DNA from: an uncultured Prevotellaceae bacterium
GTDB taxonomy: Bacteria > Bacteroidota > Bacteroidia > Bacteroidales > Muribaculaceae
Direction of reading: 5' to 3'
DNA: 64,000 nt
Assembly: GCA_905207705.1 (NCBI GenBank)
Contig: CAJLMA010000008.1
Location: 1 to 64,000 of the forward strand
Position numbers and translations under genes: made by a program. How positions within the stretch are numbered: the first letter of the stretch is position 1; every line of letters starts with the position of its first letter. Of the stretch, positions 46,301 to 54,300 are shown piece by piece. The notes under the pieces were generated by a model. That model was not told the DNA's origin. It saw nothing but the letters and a program-made list of their open reading frames with translations, and ran no database searches.

Positions 46301-46770
46301 ATTTCCACAGGCTCGATGTCACTGCGGTCGGTGATAAAATAGGATCCGGCAGTGGAATACGGATGCTGATATTGGCGATATGTGAGGTAAGTCATGTTTG
46401 CGTCTCGCCATGTAGTAGGGCCTTGGGCGTAAAACAGTATGCGGTCGCCAAGTCGTAGCACAGGTATTTGAGGCAGGTCATCGATTTGCGCGTCATTTAG
46501 CGTTGTAGAGACCGGTGCGCCTCCATAACCGAATATCTTAACATTGTCAAAATCGGTAAATCCCCATGATGCAAGTTGGCTGCGCGAAATGGAGTACATG
46601 CCTGTTTCGGTAACCGATATTTTGCCCCAATGGCCTTCGGCAAGCACGCTATTGGCTGCATAATGGGATGCTTCGAGCGCGAAGGAGCTTATGGGTGAGG
46701 CTGCTATGAATGAAATGAATAAAACGAGACGAAAAAATATATATCGTGATAACAATTTCATAGATGTCAT
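43330..46770 (-). CDS. porU: Type IX secretion system sortase PorU
   Basis: A 1146-residue C25-family (gingipain-type) protease with an N-terminal signal anchor, a long beta-rich N-terminal region and a protease domain (about 400-790). The catalytic pair is His652 in YVGHANPVSW and Cys685 in TATCEFTRFD, with an FLNPRGGAISLVSTTRVVY segment after them. The C-terminus is a sorting-domain-like module that PorU keeps. PorU removes the C-terminal domain of type IX cargo and links the cargo to the cell surface. Its presence accounts for the sorting-domain proteins in this window. Start: ATG at 46770, or the ATG nine bases later. Confidence 0.93.
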   Translation of the reverse strand: MTSMKLLSRYIFFRLVLFISFIAASPISSFALEASHYAANSVLAEGHWGKISVTETGMYSISRSQLASWGFTDFDNVKIFGYGGAPVSTTLNDAQIDDLPQIPVLRLGDRILFYAQGPTTWRDANMTYLTYRQYQHPYSTAGSYFITDRSDIEPVEMENEQTQVQAQATEITTFTEHIFYEQELFSPGETGNYLLGDDFRYDTSQTFDFTLDGYRPNGPVTVLTSFGAAVTGSTRSRLLFTCNGEELSQTSNDEISTITSEYDNVRTCETQKQFSLEDENLEFGITFTYSGSVSIARLDHITINYERMLDMGGENSLLFRTDADTRNSVCNLDGISDDTHVWDVTTSHMPVEVEYTAGNGMARFAPSSSGYHEYVAFNESGRFPTPEFSGMVGNQNLHASEIPDMIIISPREFLDQAERIADMHRQIDTMRVLVVDHALIFNEFSSGTPDVMAYRKLAKMFFDRGTSSDGHKLGYLLLFGRGSYDNRGITQQVSSNPYPRLLLWQSDIGANEQTSYCSDDILATLSDGSSTSNVYSRGMDIAVGRMPVKSVTEATQVVDKLLNYVANQDLGSWKNNIIVIADDSDSNVHMMQADSCINEMNSNGGADFVINRLYTDSYPISGDGSGNRYPEARKQMFKLLDDGALSLIYVGHANPVSWTHEGLLNITDMNNMYLKHLPMFVTATCEFTRFDANDVSGGEILFLNPRGGAISLVSTTRVVYISNNGDFSKEFGKHLFERDENGNFLRMGDVYTLTKNGINDTNKLRYVYVGDPAMRLTYPSSHIAIESINGIEPTEETMPEFMARQTITVKGSIYDTKGNKDTSFNGTIYPTLFGAEQPVTTYGNQDNDPYMYNERSNKLAITKDSVQNGEFTFSINLPSEVDYDNYSPALLNLYAYSDKQVEANGSNSNFYIYGYDETVAADTIGPDIRAMFLNSESFADGSDVNESPLLVAEVYDESGISFSTSGIGHQMTIMLDNKTTYSDVSSYFTPEISPNGSGETGGFVYYPLENLAEGMHTLRFKVWDTFANSSERTISFNVVEGLKPELYDVYTTSNPASVEANFYLRHNRPDAMITVTLEVFNLMGQLVWSTQQTGRSDMFTSFPITWDLTDNAGRRVQRGIYVYRAGISTDGIQESTKAKKIAVAAE

Positions 46771-46916
46771 AATAAACTTGTCTTAATCATATAACGAAAG
46801 CTGTCATGAAATATTATGTGTGCTGCATTGCATAAGTCGGCATGATTTTTAACCATGCCGGTGCATGAATGCTCGATTCTTGGTCAAATGCAAAAGCTAT
46901 TATTGATTAAATAGTC

Positions 46917-46924
46917 TATTTTTG
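46917..46924 (+). promoter_or_regulatory. -7 element of the SMR exporter gene
   Basis: TATTTTTG, an exact match. It lies so close to the ATG at 46935 that the second ATG at 46947 is the better start. Confidence 0.55.
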
Positions 46925-46946
46925 CATAATAAAGATGAACTGGCTT

Positions 46947-47270
46947 ATGAACTGGGTTATTTTGATAGTTGCCGGATTTTTTGAATCCGGGTTTGCCTTC
47001 TGTCTTGGGAAGATGAAAGGGTTGACGGGTGTTGAGTTTTATTTGTGGGGCGCAGGATTTCTTGTATGCCTGATATTGAGCATGGTGCTGCTTGCAAAGG
47101 CAGTGCAGACATTGCCGATAGGCACGGCCTATCCGGTGTGGACCGGCATAGGTGCCGTCGGTACAGTGCTGCTCGGGATTATATTTTTTCATGAGCCTGC
47201 GTCATTTGCCCGTTTGTTTTTCATCACTACGCTCATAGCATCGATAATTGGATTGAAAGTCGTATCTTGA
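46947..47270 (+). CDS. Small multidrug resistance exporter, Gdx (guanidinium)-like
   Basis: A 107-residue protein with four transmembrane helices. The start at 46947 places the essential Glu at position 13 in LIVAGFFESGFAF, as in known SMR proteins, and fits the promoter position. KAVQTLPIGTAYPVWTGIGA is the Gdx/SugE-type signature rather than the QacE type, which suggests guanidinium export; substrate is inference. No guanidine riboswitch was recognised in the leader, which is too short to hold one. Confidence 0.85.
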   Translation: MNWVILIVAGFFESGFAFCLGKMKGLTGVEFYLWGAGFLVCLILSMVLLAKAVQTLPIGTAYPVWTGIGAVGTVLLGIIFFHEPASFARLFFITTLIASIIGLKVVS

Positions 47271-47325
47271 CCTGAGAAATGAAAAATTAAAGACATGAGT
47301 TTCGGTCGATGTCGCTATTTATGCT

Positions 47326-47333
47326 TAACTTTG
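47326..47333 (+). promoter_or_regulatory. -7 element of the DUF4199/glycosyltransferase pair
   Basis: TAACTTTG, an exact match, 22 bases before the DUF4199 start codon. Confidence 0.5.
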
Positions 47334-47355
47334 CATGTACTAAGACTATCATGTG

Positions 47356-47877
47356 ATGGGTGAAGTTAAATCGATTTACCGCGCCGGGGCGGAAAATGGA
47401 GTGGGATTCGGCATCTACTTGACTGCGTTGTCGATAATGCTCATGTATGGGTTCGACAGCGTGTTGCTCATGTATGCCTCAATAGTCTTGTTTCTTGGCA
47501 TTCCGGGAGTGGTGTATTTTTATATGCGCAAGTACCATGTGGCATCGCATGGCATTTCGCAATTTTCGGCTCTGTGGATGCTGGGCATATTGATATTCCT
47601 TTTCGGGTCGTTGATTTGCGGCTGCGTGACTTATGTGTGGATGCAATACATAGAGCCTACGTTTATTTACGATCAAGTGCAGATGGCGATAAGGTTGTAT
47701 GAAAGCGTTCCGGGCGAGAATGCCCGTATGCTTGTCGATGTGTTGGAGCGTGCGATAGAAAATCACATGCTTCCGTCGGCTATCGACATCGTAATCGAGA
47801 TGATAATGCTGACAACGTTTGTAGGATCGATAATATCTATGATTTTATCGGCTGTTGTCAGGCTGAAGCGTGTATAG
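47356..47877 (+). CDS. DUF4199 membrane protein
   Basis: A 173-residue protein with four transmembrane segments (about 17-35, 40-57, 73-98 and 145-165) and a short polar loop between the third and fourth. DUF4199 is a Bacteroidota family of unknown function often found directly before a GtrB-like glycosyltransferase gene, as here with a 35-base gap. The ATG at 47356 is preferred over the GTG three bases earlier. Confidence 0.85.
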   Translation: MGEVKSIYRAGAENGVGFGIYLTALSIMLMYGFDSVLLMYASIVLFLGIPGVVYFYMRKYHVASHGISQFSALWMLGILIFLFGSLICGCVTYVWMQYIEPTFIYDQVQMAIRLYESVPGENARMLVDVLERAIENHMLPSAIDIVIEMIMLTTFVGSIISMILSAVVRLKRV

Positions 47878-47912
47878 ATTTGAATTATGTGAAAAATTAG
47901 AAAAAATAAGGA

Positions 47913-48866
47913 ATGGATATATCTGTTGTTGTACCATTATATAACGAAGCCGAATCGTTACCGGAACTTGAAGCATGGATAGAAAGGGTGATGAAGGAGC
48001 ATGGCTTTTCGTATGAAATAATTTTTGTCAATGACGGTTCTACCGATAATTCGTGGGAGGTTATAAAAAAGTTGCGAGAAAAGAATCCTGCCATAAAAGG
48101 GATTTGCTTCAGGCGCAACTATGGCAAGTCGCCTGCCTTGAATACCGGATTTGGCAAAGCCGAAGGCGATGTGGTGATAACCATGGATGCTGATTTGCAA
48201 GACAGTCCCGACGAGATACCGGCTTTGTATGACATGATAATGAAAGAAGGGTATGACCTCGTTTCGGGCTGGAAAAAGAAACGTTATGACCCGTTGAGCA
48301 AGACGATACCTACAAAATTGTTCAATGCAACGGCTCGACGTGTGAGCGGGATACACAACTTGCACGACTTCAATTGCGGCTTGAAGGCTTACAAGAATAT
48401 AGTGGTAAAGCATATTGAAGTGTATGGCGACATGCACCGTTATATACCTTATCTTGCGAAGAATGCCGGATTTGTGAAAATAGGAGAGAAGGTAGTGCAT
48501 CACCAAGCCCGCAAATATGGAAAATCAAAATTCGGGTTAAGCCGGTTTGTCAATGGCTATCTCGACTTGATTACATTGTGGTTTCTTGCCAAATTCGGCG
48601 TGAAGCCAATGCACTTCTTCGGGTTGCTTGGGAGCATAATGTTCTTTATAGGCTTTGTTTCGGTGATAGTAGTCGGCGCATTGAAGCTGTATAATATGTA
48701 TTCGGGAGGCGATTATATCCTTGTGACCGATTCGCCGTATTTCTACTTGTCGTTGACAGCGATGATTCTTGGCACGCAACTGTTCCTTGCCGGATTTGTC
48801 GGAGAGATAGTGTGCCGCCATGCTCCGGGACGCAACCATTACGAAATTTCGGAAGAAATGATGTAA
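47913..48866 (+). CDS. GT2 glycosyltransferase, DPM1/GtrB-like
   Basis: A 317-residue membrane-attached glycosyltransferase. The GT-A domain (1-230) has VVVPLYNEAESL, the nucleotide-sugar site FVNDGSTDNSW, DADLQDSPDEIP and the acceptor region HHQARKYGKSKFG. Two C-terminal transmembrane helices follow (about 235-260 and 275-295). Family members transfer a sugar from a nucleotide donor to polyprenyl phosphate in the inner membrane. It is the second gene after DUF4199. Confidence 0.92.
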   Translation: MDISVVVPLYNEAESLPELEAWIERVMKEHGFSYEIIFVNDGSTDNSWEVIKKLREKNPAIKGICFRRNYGKSPALNTGFGKAEGDVVITMDADLQDSPDEIPALYDMIMKEGYDLVSGWKKKRYDPLSKTIPTKLFNATARRVSGIHNLHDFNCGLKAYKNIVVKHIEVYGDMHRYIPYLAKNAGFVKIGEKVVHHQARKYGKSKFGLSRFVNGYLDLITLWFLAKFGVKPMHFFGLLGSIMFFIGFVSVIVVGALKLYNMYSGGDYILVTDSPYFYLSLTAMILGTQLFLAGFVGEIVCRHAPGRNHYEISEEMM

Positions 48867-48906
48867 TACTGACGAAAGCCGCGCAATGTGCTTTTGCAAG
48901 AAATAA

Positions 48907-48914
48907 TATTTTTG
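48907..48914 (+). promoter_or_regulatory. -7 element of the nitroreductase gene
   Basis: TATTTTTG, an exact match. It puts the transcript start near 48920, so the ATG at 48942 with AAGGAAGA upstream is the start. Confidence 0.5.
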
Positions 48915-48941
48915 TGTAACATGAAACAAGGAAGAGAAAAC

Positions 48942-49472
48942 ATGATAGAATATCCTCAATTTTTCGATTTGCTATGTCGCCGCTATTCTTGTCGCAAGTA
49001 TGACAATGCGTCTGTGAGCCGTGAAATGCTGATGGCCATAATGGAAGCGGCTCGTTTTTCCCAATCGGCTTGCAATAAGCAGCCGTGGAAGTTCCTCATA
49101 ATCGATGAGCCGGAATTGAAAGATGTCGTGTTTAAAAGCTACGACAGGGATTGGATTCGAGATGCAGGAGCTTTCATAGTGGTACTTGGCAACAAGAGTG
49201 AAGCGTGGAGTCGCGGATATGATGGTCGCAGCAGCATGGACATAGATATCGCGATAGCTTGCGAAAACATCTGCCTTGCCACTGCCACGCTCGGCCTTGG
49301 TGCTTGCTGGATAGGCAACTTTGACGTGAATCCATTGATAGAGGGGTTTTCAATACCCGAGGAGTGGGAACCTGTGGCTATAATATCGATAGGTTATCCC
49401 AAAGATCCTCATGAACAGCCTGAAAAGAAGAGAAAAAACATTGACGAGATAGTGAAATGGGGAAAATTCTGA
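48942..49472 (+). CDS. Nitroreductase-family protein
   Basis: A 176-residue FMN-dependent oxidoreductase. RRYSCRKYDNASVSREML with SQSACNKQPWKFLIIDE gives the FMN-binding pattern, and TATLGLGACWIGNF with IISIGYPKD is typical of the family. The start at 48942 is supported by a purine-rich site (AAGGAAGA) and the promoter position; earlier in-frame starts at 48888 and 48921 lie at or before the transcript start. The substrate is unknown. The next gene overlaps its last 16 bases. Confidence 0.88.
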   Translation: MIEYPQFFDLLCRRYSCRKYDNASVSREMLMAIMEAARFSQSACNKQPWKFLIIDEPELKDVVFKSYDRDWIRDAGAFIVVLGNKSEAWSRGYDGRSSMDIDIAIACENICLATATLGLGACWIGNFDVNPLIEGFSIPEEWEPVAIISIGYPKDPHEQPEKKRKNIDEIVKWGKF

Positions 49473-49966
49473 AACTGTTATTGTTGTCGGCGGTTTGCGT
49501 GGCGGCAGTATTGTCGTGCACGCCGAGTACATGTGACGAGAACAGTACAGCAATTCCGCTTGCTTGTTTTTATGCAAGCGAGACGAAGCAGTCTATCGCG
49601 ATAGATTCTTTGACGGTATATGGTGTCGGTGCTCCCGGCGACACGGTGATAATGGATAACGGAATGGCGACACAAGTGTACTTGCCGTTGAGGATGAATA
49701 CGCACAATTGTCAATTTGTATTCCACCACGAGAATGTGGCACTCTCCGATCCGCGTTACAATGACACGTTGACCATAAATTATGACCCTGTCCCTTATTT
49801 TTCATCGATGGATTGTGGGGCAATGTATTATTATGATGTCGTGAATTATGAGTACACCACCAATCTGCTCGATTCGGTGCGCATAATCACAGACAGGTTT
49901 ACAAATGCCGATGTGGAGACGGTGCAGGTATATTTCAGGGTAGGAGAATCCTCACCCGAAATATGA
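49457..49966 (+). CDS. DUF6452-like lipoprotein
   Basis: A 169-residue lipoprotein (lipobox AVLSC) of the small Bacteroidales DUF6452-type family: after the lipidated Cys, CDENSTAIPLACFYASET and AIDSLTVYGVG match the family layout of conserved Cys, a short beta-sandwich and LTV.G. Function is unknown. The start lies within the end of the nitroreductase gene, so the two are likely cotranscribed. Confidence 0.7.
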   Translation: MGKILKLLLLSAVCVAAVLSCTPSTCDENSTAIPLACFYASETKQSIAIDSLTVYGVGAPGDTVIMDNGMATQVYLPLRMNTHNCQFVFHHENVALSDPRYNDTLTINYDPVPYFSSMDCGAMYYYDVVNYEYTTNLLDSVRIITDRFTNADVETVQVYFRVGESSPEI

Positions 49967-49995
49967 CGGTTTCAAATATATATTATTGACAGGAT

Positions 49996-50499
49996 ATGCC
50001 GGTGTGTAAACGACAATTGACCCCTGAGAATGCGTTGGCGAGGTGTGCTGCGTTATGCTCACGCAGCGAGCAGGCCGAGCATGACATACGCATGAAGTTA
50101 CGTGGTTGGGGCATTAGTGACGCCGATAGTGACAAGATTGTATCAAGGCTCGTCGAGGGACGATATCTCGATGAGGGAAGATACGCGCGTGCGTTTGTGC
50201 GAGACAAGTTCAGATTTGGCGGTTGGGGACGATTGAAAATCGCATACGCATTGCGTCAAAAGCATGTGTCGGCCGATGCCATTGACGATGCCATGACCGA
50301 GATAGACCCGGTAGATTATGAGGCAGCACTCGAAAAATTGATGAAGTCGAAATATCGAATGGTGGCGTCGCGCGATAAGATTAAAGCAAAAGCGGCATTG
50401 ATGCGTTTTGCAGCCCAACGAGGATTTGAATCGGATCTCATAGTACGCGTCGCCGGACGTTTGGTTGCCGGACTTGATGATGCGGATGACTACATTTAA
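49996..50499 (+). CDS. recX: Regulatory protein RecX
   Basis: A 167-residue all-helical protein with the RecX pattern: ALARCAALCSRSEQAEHDI, RLVEGRYLDEGRYARAFVRD and FGGWGRLKIAYALRQKHV. RecX modulates RecA filaments. It sits 30 bases after the lipoprotein gene and is followed by comF. No recA is nearby, which is usual for Bacteroidota. Confidence 0.93.
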   Translation: MPVCKRQLTPENALARCAALCSRSEQAEHDIRMKLRGWGISDADSDKIVSRLVEGRYLDEGRYARAFVRDKFRFGGWGRLKIAYALRQKHVSADAIDDAMTEIDPVDYEAALEKLMKSKYRMVASRDKIKAKAALMRFAAQRGFESDLIVRVAGRLVAGLDDADDYI

Positions 50500-50548
50500 T
50501 CAGCCATATTGCATTCAACCTATTTGCCTTGCTTTTTTATTCGTGTCC

Positions 50549-51241
50549 ATGAAAAATTTTCTCAGTAATTTGGTCGATTTGTTTTTCCCACGCGTGTGTC
50601 CCGTGTGCGGCAGGGCATTGAATGCGCAAGAGGGATATGTGTGCGACATGTGCATGGTCGATTTGCCACGCACCGGCTACCATGAGCGCGAATTCAATGC
50701 GGTGGAACAGCTCTTTGCCGGTAAAGTCAGGATTGAAAGGGCTTCGGGGTACTTTTTCTATGAACGCGGAAACAATTATGCCTCTATATTGCATGATATT
50801 AAATATCATAATCAGCCATTGCTGGGTGAATGGATGGGCAGGCAATTTGCATTGGAGACAGCCGGCAGCGAATTATGGAACGGGATAGACTTGATCGTTC
50901 CGGTGCCTTTGCACAGGAACAAGCTTATAATGCGAGGTTATAACCAAAGCGAGTACATAGCGCGTGGCATGGCTTCGGTTTTGGGGTGCCATGTGGAGAA
51001 TATCGTGACAGCCGTCAGGGAGCATGAAACACAGACGAACAAAGGGCTGCATGAGCGGTTGTCGAACACCGAAGGCATATTTGCAGTGAAACACCCGGAA
51101 CGGCATTGCAGTCAACATGTATTGATAGTCGATGATGTGGTGACGACGGGGGCAACGTTGTTGTCGTGTGCCGAAGCATTATTGGCTATTCCCGATGTGA
51201 AAATGTCGATAGCCACCCTTGCCGTGGCACGATTGTCATAA
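50549..51241 (+). CDS. comF: ComF-family phosphoribosyltransferase
   Basis: A 230-residue ComF-type protein. The N-terminal zinc site has CPVCGRAL and CDMCMVDL, and the C-terminal PRTase domain has the PRPP motif VLIVDDVVTTGATL. The role in Bacteroidota is uncertain; ComF is needed for DNA uptake in some species. The ATG at 50549 (MKNFLSNLVDLFFP) gives the family-typical N-terminus; an in-frame codon at 50465 overlaps recX and is rejected. Confidence 0.9.
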   Translation: MKNFLSNLVDLFFPRVCPVCGRALNAQEGYVCDMCMVDLPRTGYHEREFNAVEQLFAGKVRIERASGYFFYERGNNYASILHDIKYHNQPLLGEWMGRQFALETAGSELWNGIDLIVPVPLHRNKLIMRGYNQSEYIARGMASVLGCHVENIVTAVREHETQTNKGLHERLSNTEGIFAVKHPERHCSQHVLIVDDVVTTGATLLSCAEALLAIPDVKMSIATLAVARLS

Positions 51242-51264
51242 AACAACAATAGAGAAAAAAATGA

Positions 51265-51293
51265 AGAGAGCCGGGCATTTTGCCCGGCTCTCT
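51265..51293. terminator. Terminator between comF and the adhesin gene
   Basis: A 12-base-pair stem AGAGAGCCGGGC/GCCCGGCTCTCT with loop ATTTT. On the minus strand it is followed by TTCATTTTTTT, so it ends the convergent adhesin gene; it may also stop comF. Confidence 0.85.
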
Positions 51294-51320
51294 CTCGAAT
51301 GTCATGGTTTTAGACTATTT

Positions 51321-54300
51321 TTATTTCACAATGAACTTCATTGTCTTTACTCCCGAGTTGGTTGCAACTTTTGCAAAGTATATACCCGGAACGTAGCTTG
51401 AAACATTGTGGCGGAACTCAGTACCATTGATTCCGGTAGAAGAGTAAACCATTGTTCCGGCTGCCGAATACAAGGAAACTTCGTTGATTGCGGCACCTGC
51501 TGCGTTTATCACGAGAGTTTCGCTTGCAGGATTAGGATACAATGTTATCGAAGTGGCATCGGCCAGGTTGTCGTTGACTGATCCTCCAGACGGCTTGCTG
51601 ACAGTAATGTCATCGACCATGAATATGAAGGCGTCTTCCGATACGCATTGTATTGCGATGTAGATATTTTCTCCGGCATATTCGCTCAAGTCAACGGTAA
51701 CTTCTTCCCAGTCTTCGACAGGAGCTTCACCCGATTTAACAACAGAGAAGCTTGCCGGGTCATTGTCGGTTTCCGATACGAGCACATTGTATTTCTCAAG
51801 TCCGTATTGGTCGGTATAAGATTTTACAAAGAGCGATATGGAAGCGTCCTCTTCCGGCATTTCCAACAGCGGAGAAATCAACCAGTCGTCGTTCAATCCC
51901 GAAGAAGCCGAGAATGCGGCACCAATCTTGTTGCCACCATGAGGCATGATGCCTTCGGCTCCTTCCATGCCTATCATTGAAGGCGTTGTCATTGACGGGT
52001 TGAATGCCATGAATCCGAATGCTCCGGATGCCGGCATCGGGAATGTTATGCCTTGGAATCCGTAAACTATGGATTCGTCACCGTCAACGGTAGTCCATTG
52101 AGGATTGAATCCCGAGGTGGCAAAGTCGGCACAGCTTTCAAAGTCCATTGTGTACGGGTCGAGAGCTTCCATTGAAGTCACGACTTTCTGCATTTCATTG
52201 TTTTCGGCATTTTCATCGCCTTCAAGAGCAACTGAAGCAACGATTGTGTATTCTCCGGCTTCCGACAAGTCGGCTGAGAAAGTGTATTCTCCCGAAGCGT
52301 AGGCTCCAAGTGTAATTTCTTGCGAATCAAGCGCAGTTCCGTTCACTGTCACGCTAAGGGTAGCCGTAGATTCTTCGTAGCCGTTGTTTGTGACTTTAAC
52401 CACGATAGGTTCGTTGTCGGCAAACAATCCTTCGGTTGCTGGTGACGGGATTTCTGTTACGGCAAGATCTTTTGCCATTGCAGTGCCTTCTCCGAATACA
52501 AGGCGTATTGCAGGATTTCCAAGGCCTACTTGAGTGTTGATGATATCGTTGGATACCACATACAGGATTCCGTCATTGCTCATGTCGCATATCAATTGAT
52601 AGCCGGTGAAGTAAACCACTGCGAGATAATCGCCAGGAGTGAGTTGGCGAGGAGCAATTTGATAAGTGATTTGTCCTGTTTCGTTGCCTTGTTCAACATC
52701 GGTGTCGACAATCAGGTCGCCTACGGTCATTGTTGCCGCATCCCACTTGTAGACCTGCAAGTTTATCATTTGTCCGTCGACTGCTCCCCATCCGATTGAG
52801 ATGCCTGTGAGTACATCTTCGGTTCCGATGCTGAATACCGAGCCTGCACCCAACATAGATTCGGCTCCTACGGCATTTTGGGCATTGTACATGTCGGCAG
52901 TTACATGGTCATAAGCTAATTCTTCTTCGGTCAAAGTAGTCGAAACCGATACTTCATTGTCGTCTTGGTTAGGATCAACGGTGCTTGCTCCAAGCGAGGC
53001 AATAACTTTGAATGTCACAGTTTCACCTACAACAGAGTTAATGGCAGAAACTTCGACAGGTACCGAAACCGTGGCTCCCGGAGCGATTTGTGGAATCGAT
53101 GCCATGCCGGCAACGCTTGATGTTCCGTTGAATGTGACGATGATGTTGCCCTGCTCGATGGCCTTGAGGCCACGGTTTTCAAGGTTGACGCTCATATTGA
53201 TGTTCTTGGCTTGCGATTCAGGAATCAAAGAAGGCATGCCCGATATTGATGCTATGGCGATGTCGTAGTCGCTCATTTCGGTAATGCTGACTGACTTGAC
53301 ATATATGGTTGCGTTGTTGGTTTTTGGAACGATGGCAAATGAGTAAATGCCGCTTTCGTCACACTCAAACATTGCTTCGTTCGTAACAAATGTGTCGTTG
53401 GTGTATACGTCTTCGTAGGAAGCGATTACCTCCCATTCCTCTATAGGAGTACCGTCAAGGCCGCAAACGATGTCAAAGTCATCTGTTAATTGCCATATCA
53501 ACATTACCATTCCTGCCATGTAATTGAATGACATGCGGTAACTCTTTCCACTTTCGAGGTTTATGCCTTGTGAAATAAGAGGTTTGCCCATCAAGGCGTT
53601 CATGGCTTCGTAGTTTGTGTCATAGATCCATGATCCACTTTCGTAAGCCCACTTGGTCCGGTCTTCTTCATTGGTGAAGTCGGTTATAAATGGCACGTCG
53701 GCAGGCGCGAAGTGGGTGGTTGTGGCTGATGCCGTGTTGTTGTCGGCGTTGCTGTCTTCATGCCCTGATTGCGATTCTACGCTGGTTGCCGTCACGGAGA
53801 CAGTGTATGTTCCCTCTTGTGAAAAGTCGGCTGGTGTCAAAAATTCCACTGTCACAGATTCTCCCATAGGTATCGGTGTGCTGAAATTTTCTGATACGCC
53901 AGCGGATGAATCGTTGACTTTGTACATCAATGAGAATGAAGTTATGTCGTCAGTTCCGACATTGGAAACTACAGCACCGATGGTTTCACCTGTACCCAAC
54001 GTAGTGGCCGATGTGGGAAGGATTACCTGGTCGATGGAGATGTCTGGAGTTCCTATATATGCGCCCTTGTCGATTGTCACGTTGTCGATGTACATACCCA
54101 TCTGGTCGGGCATCGATGTAGCATGGAACGCAAAATAGTAGGCTCCTGCTTCCTCGGCAGTGAAAGTAATCGGGCTGAATACGTTTTCTGTGTTTTCGTT
54201 GAAGTTCTCATATTTGCGGATGACAGTCATGTCTTCAACATTGGGAGTCTTGCCATATAGAACTTCAAAACTTTCGAAATAGCTTGCCGAAAGGGCACGG

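Noticed and set aside
46771..46946. Guanidine riboswitch before the Gdx-like exporter
   Set aside because: Only one ACGA-like loop and no paired hairpins; the promoter leaves a leader of about 20 bases, too short.
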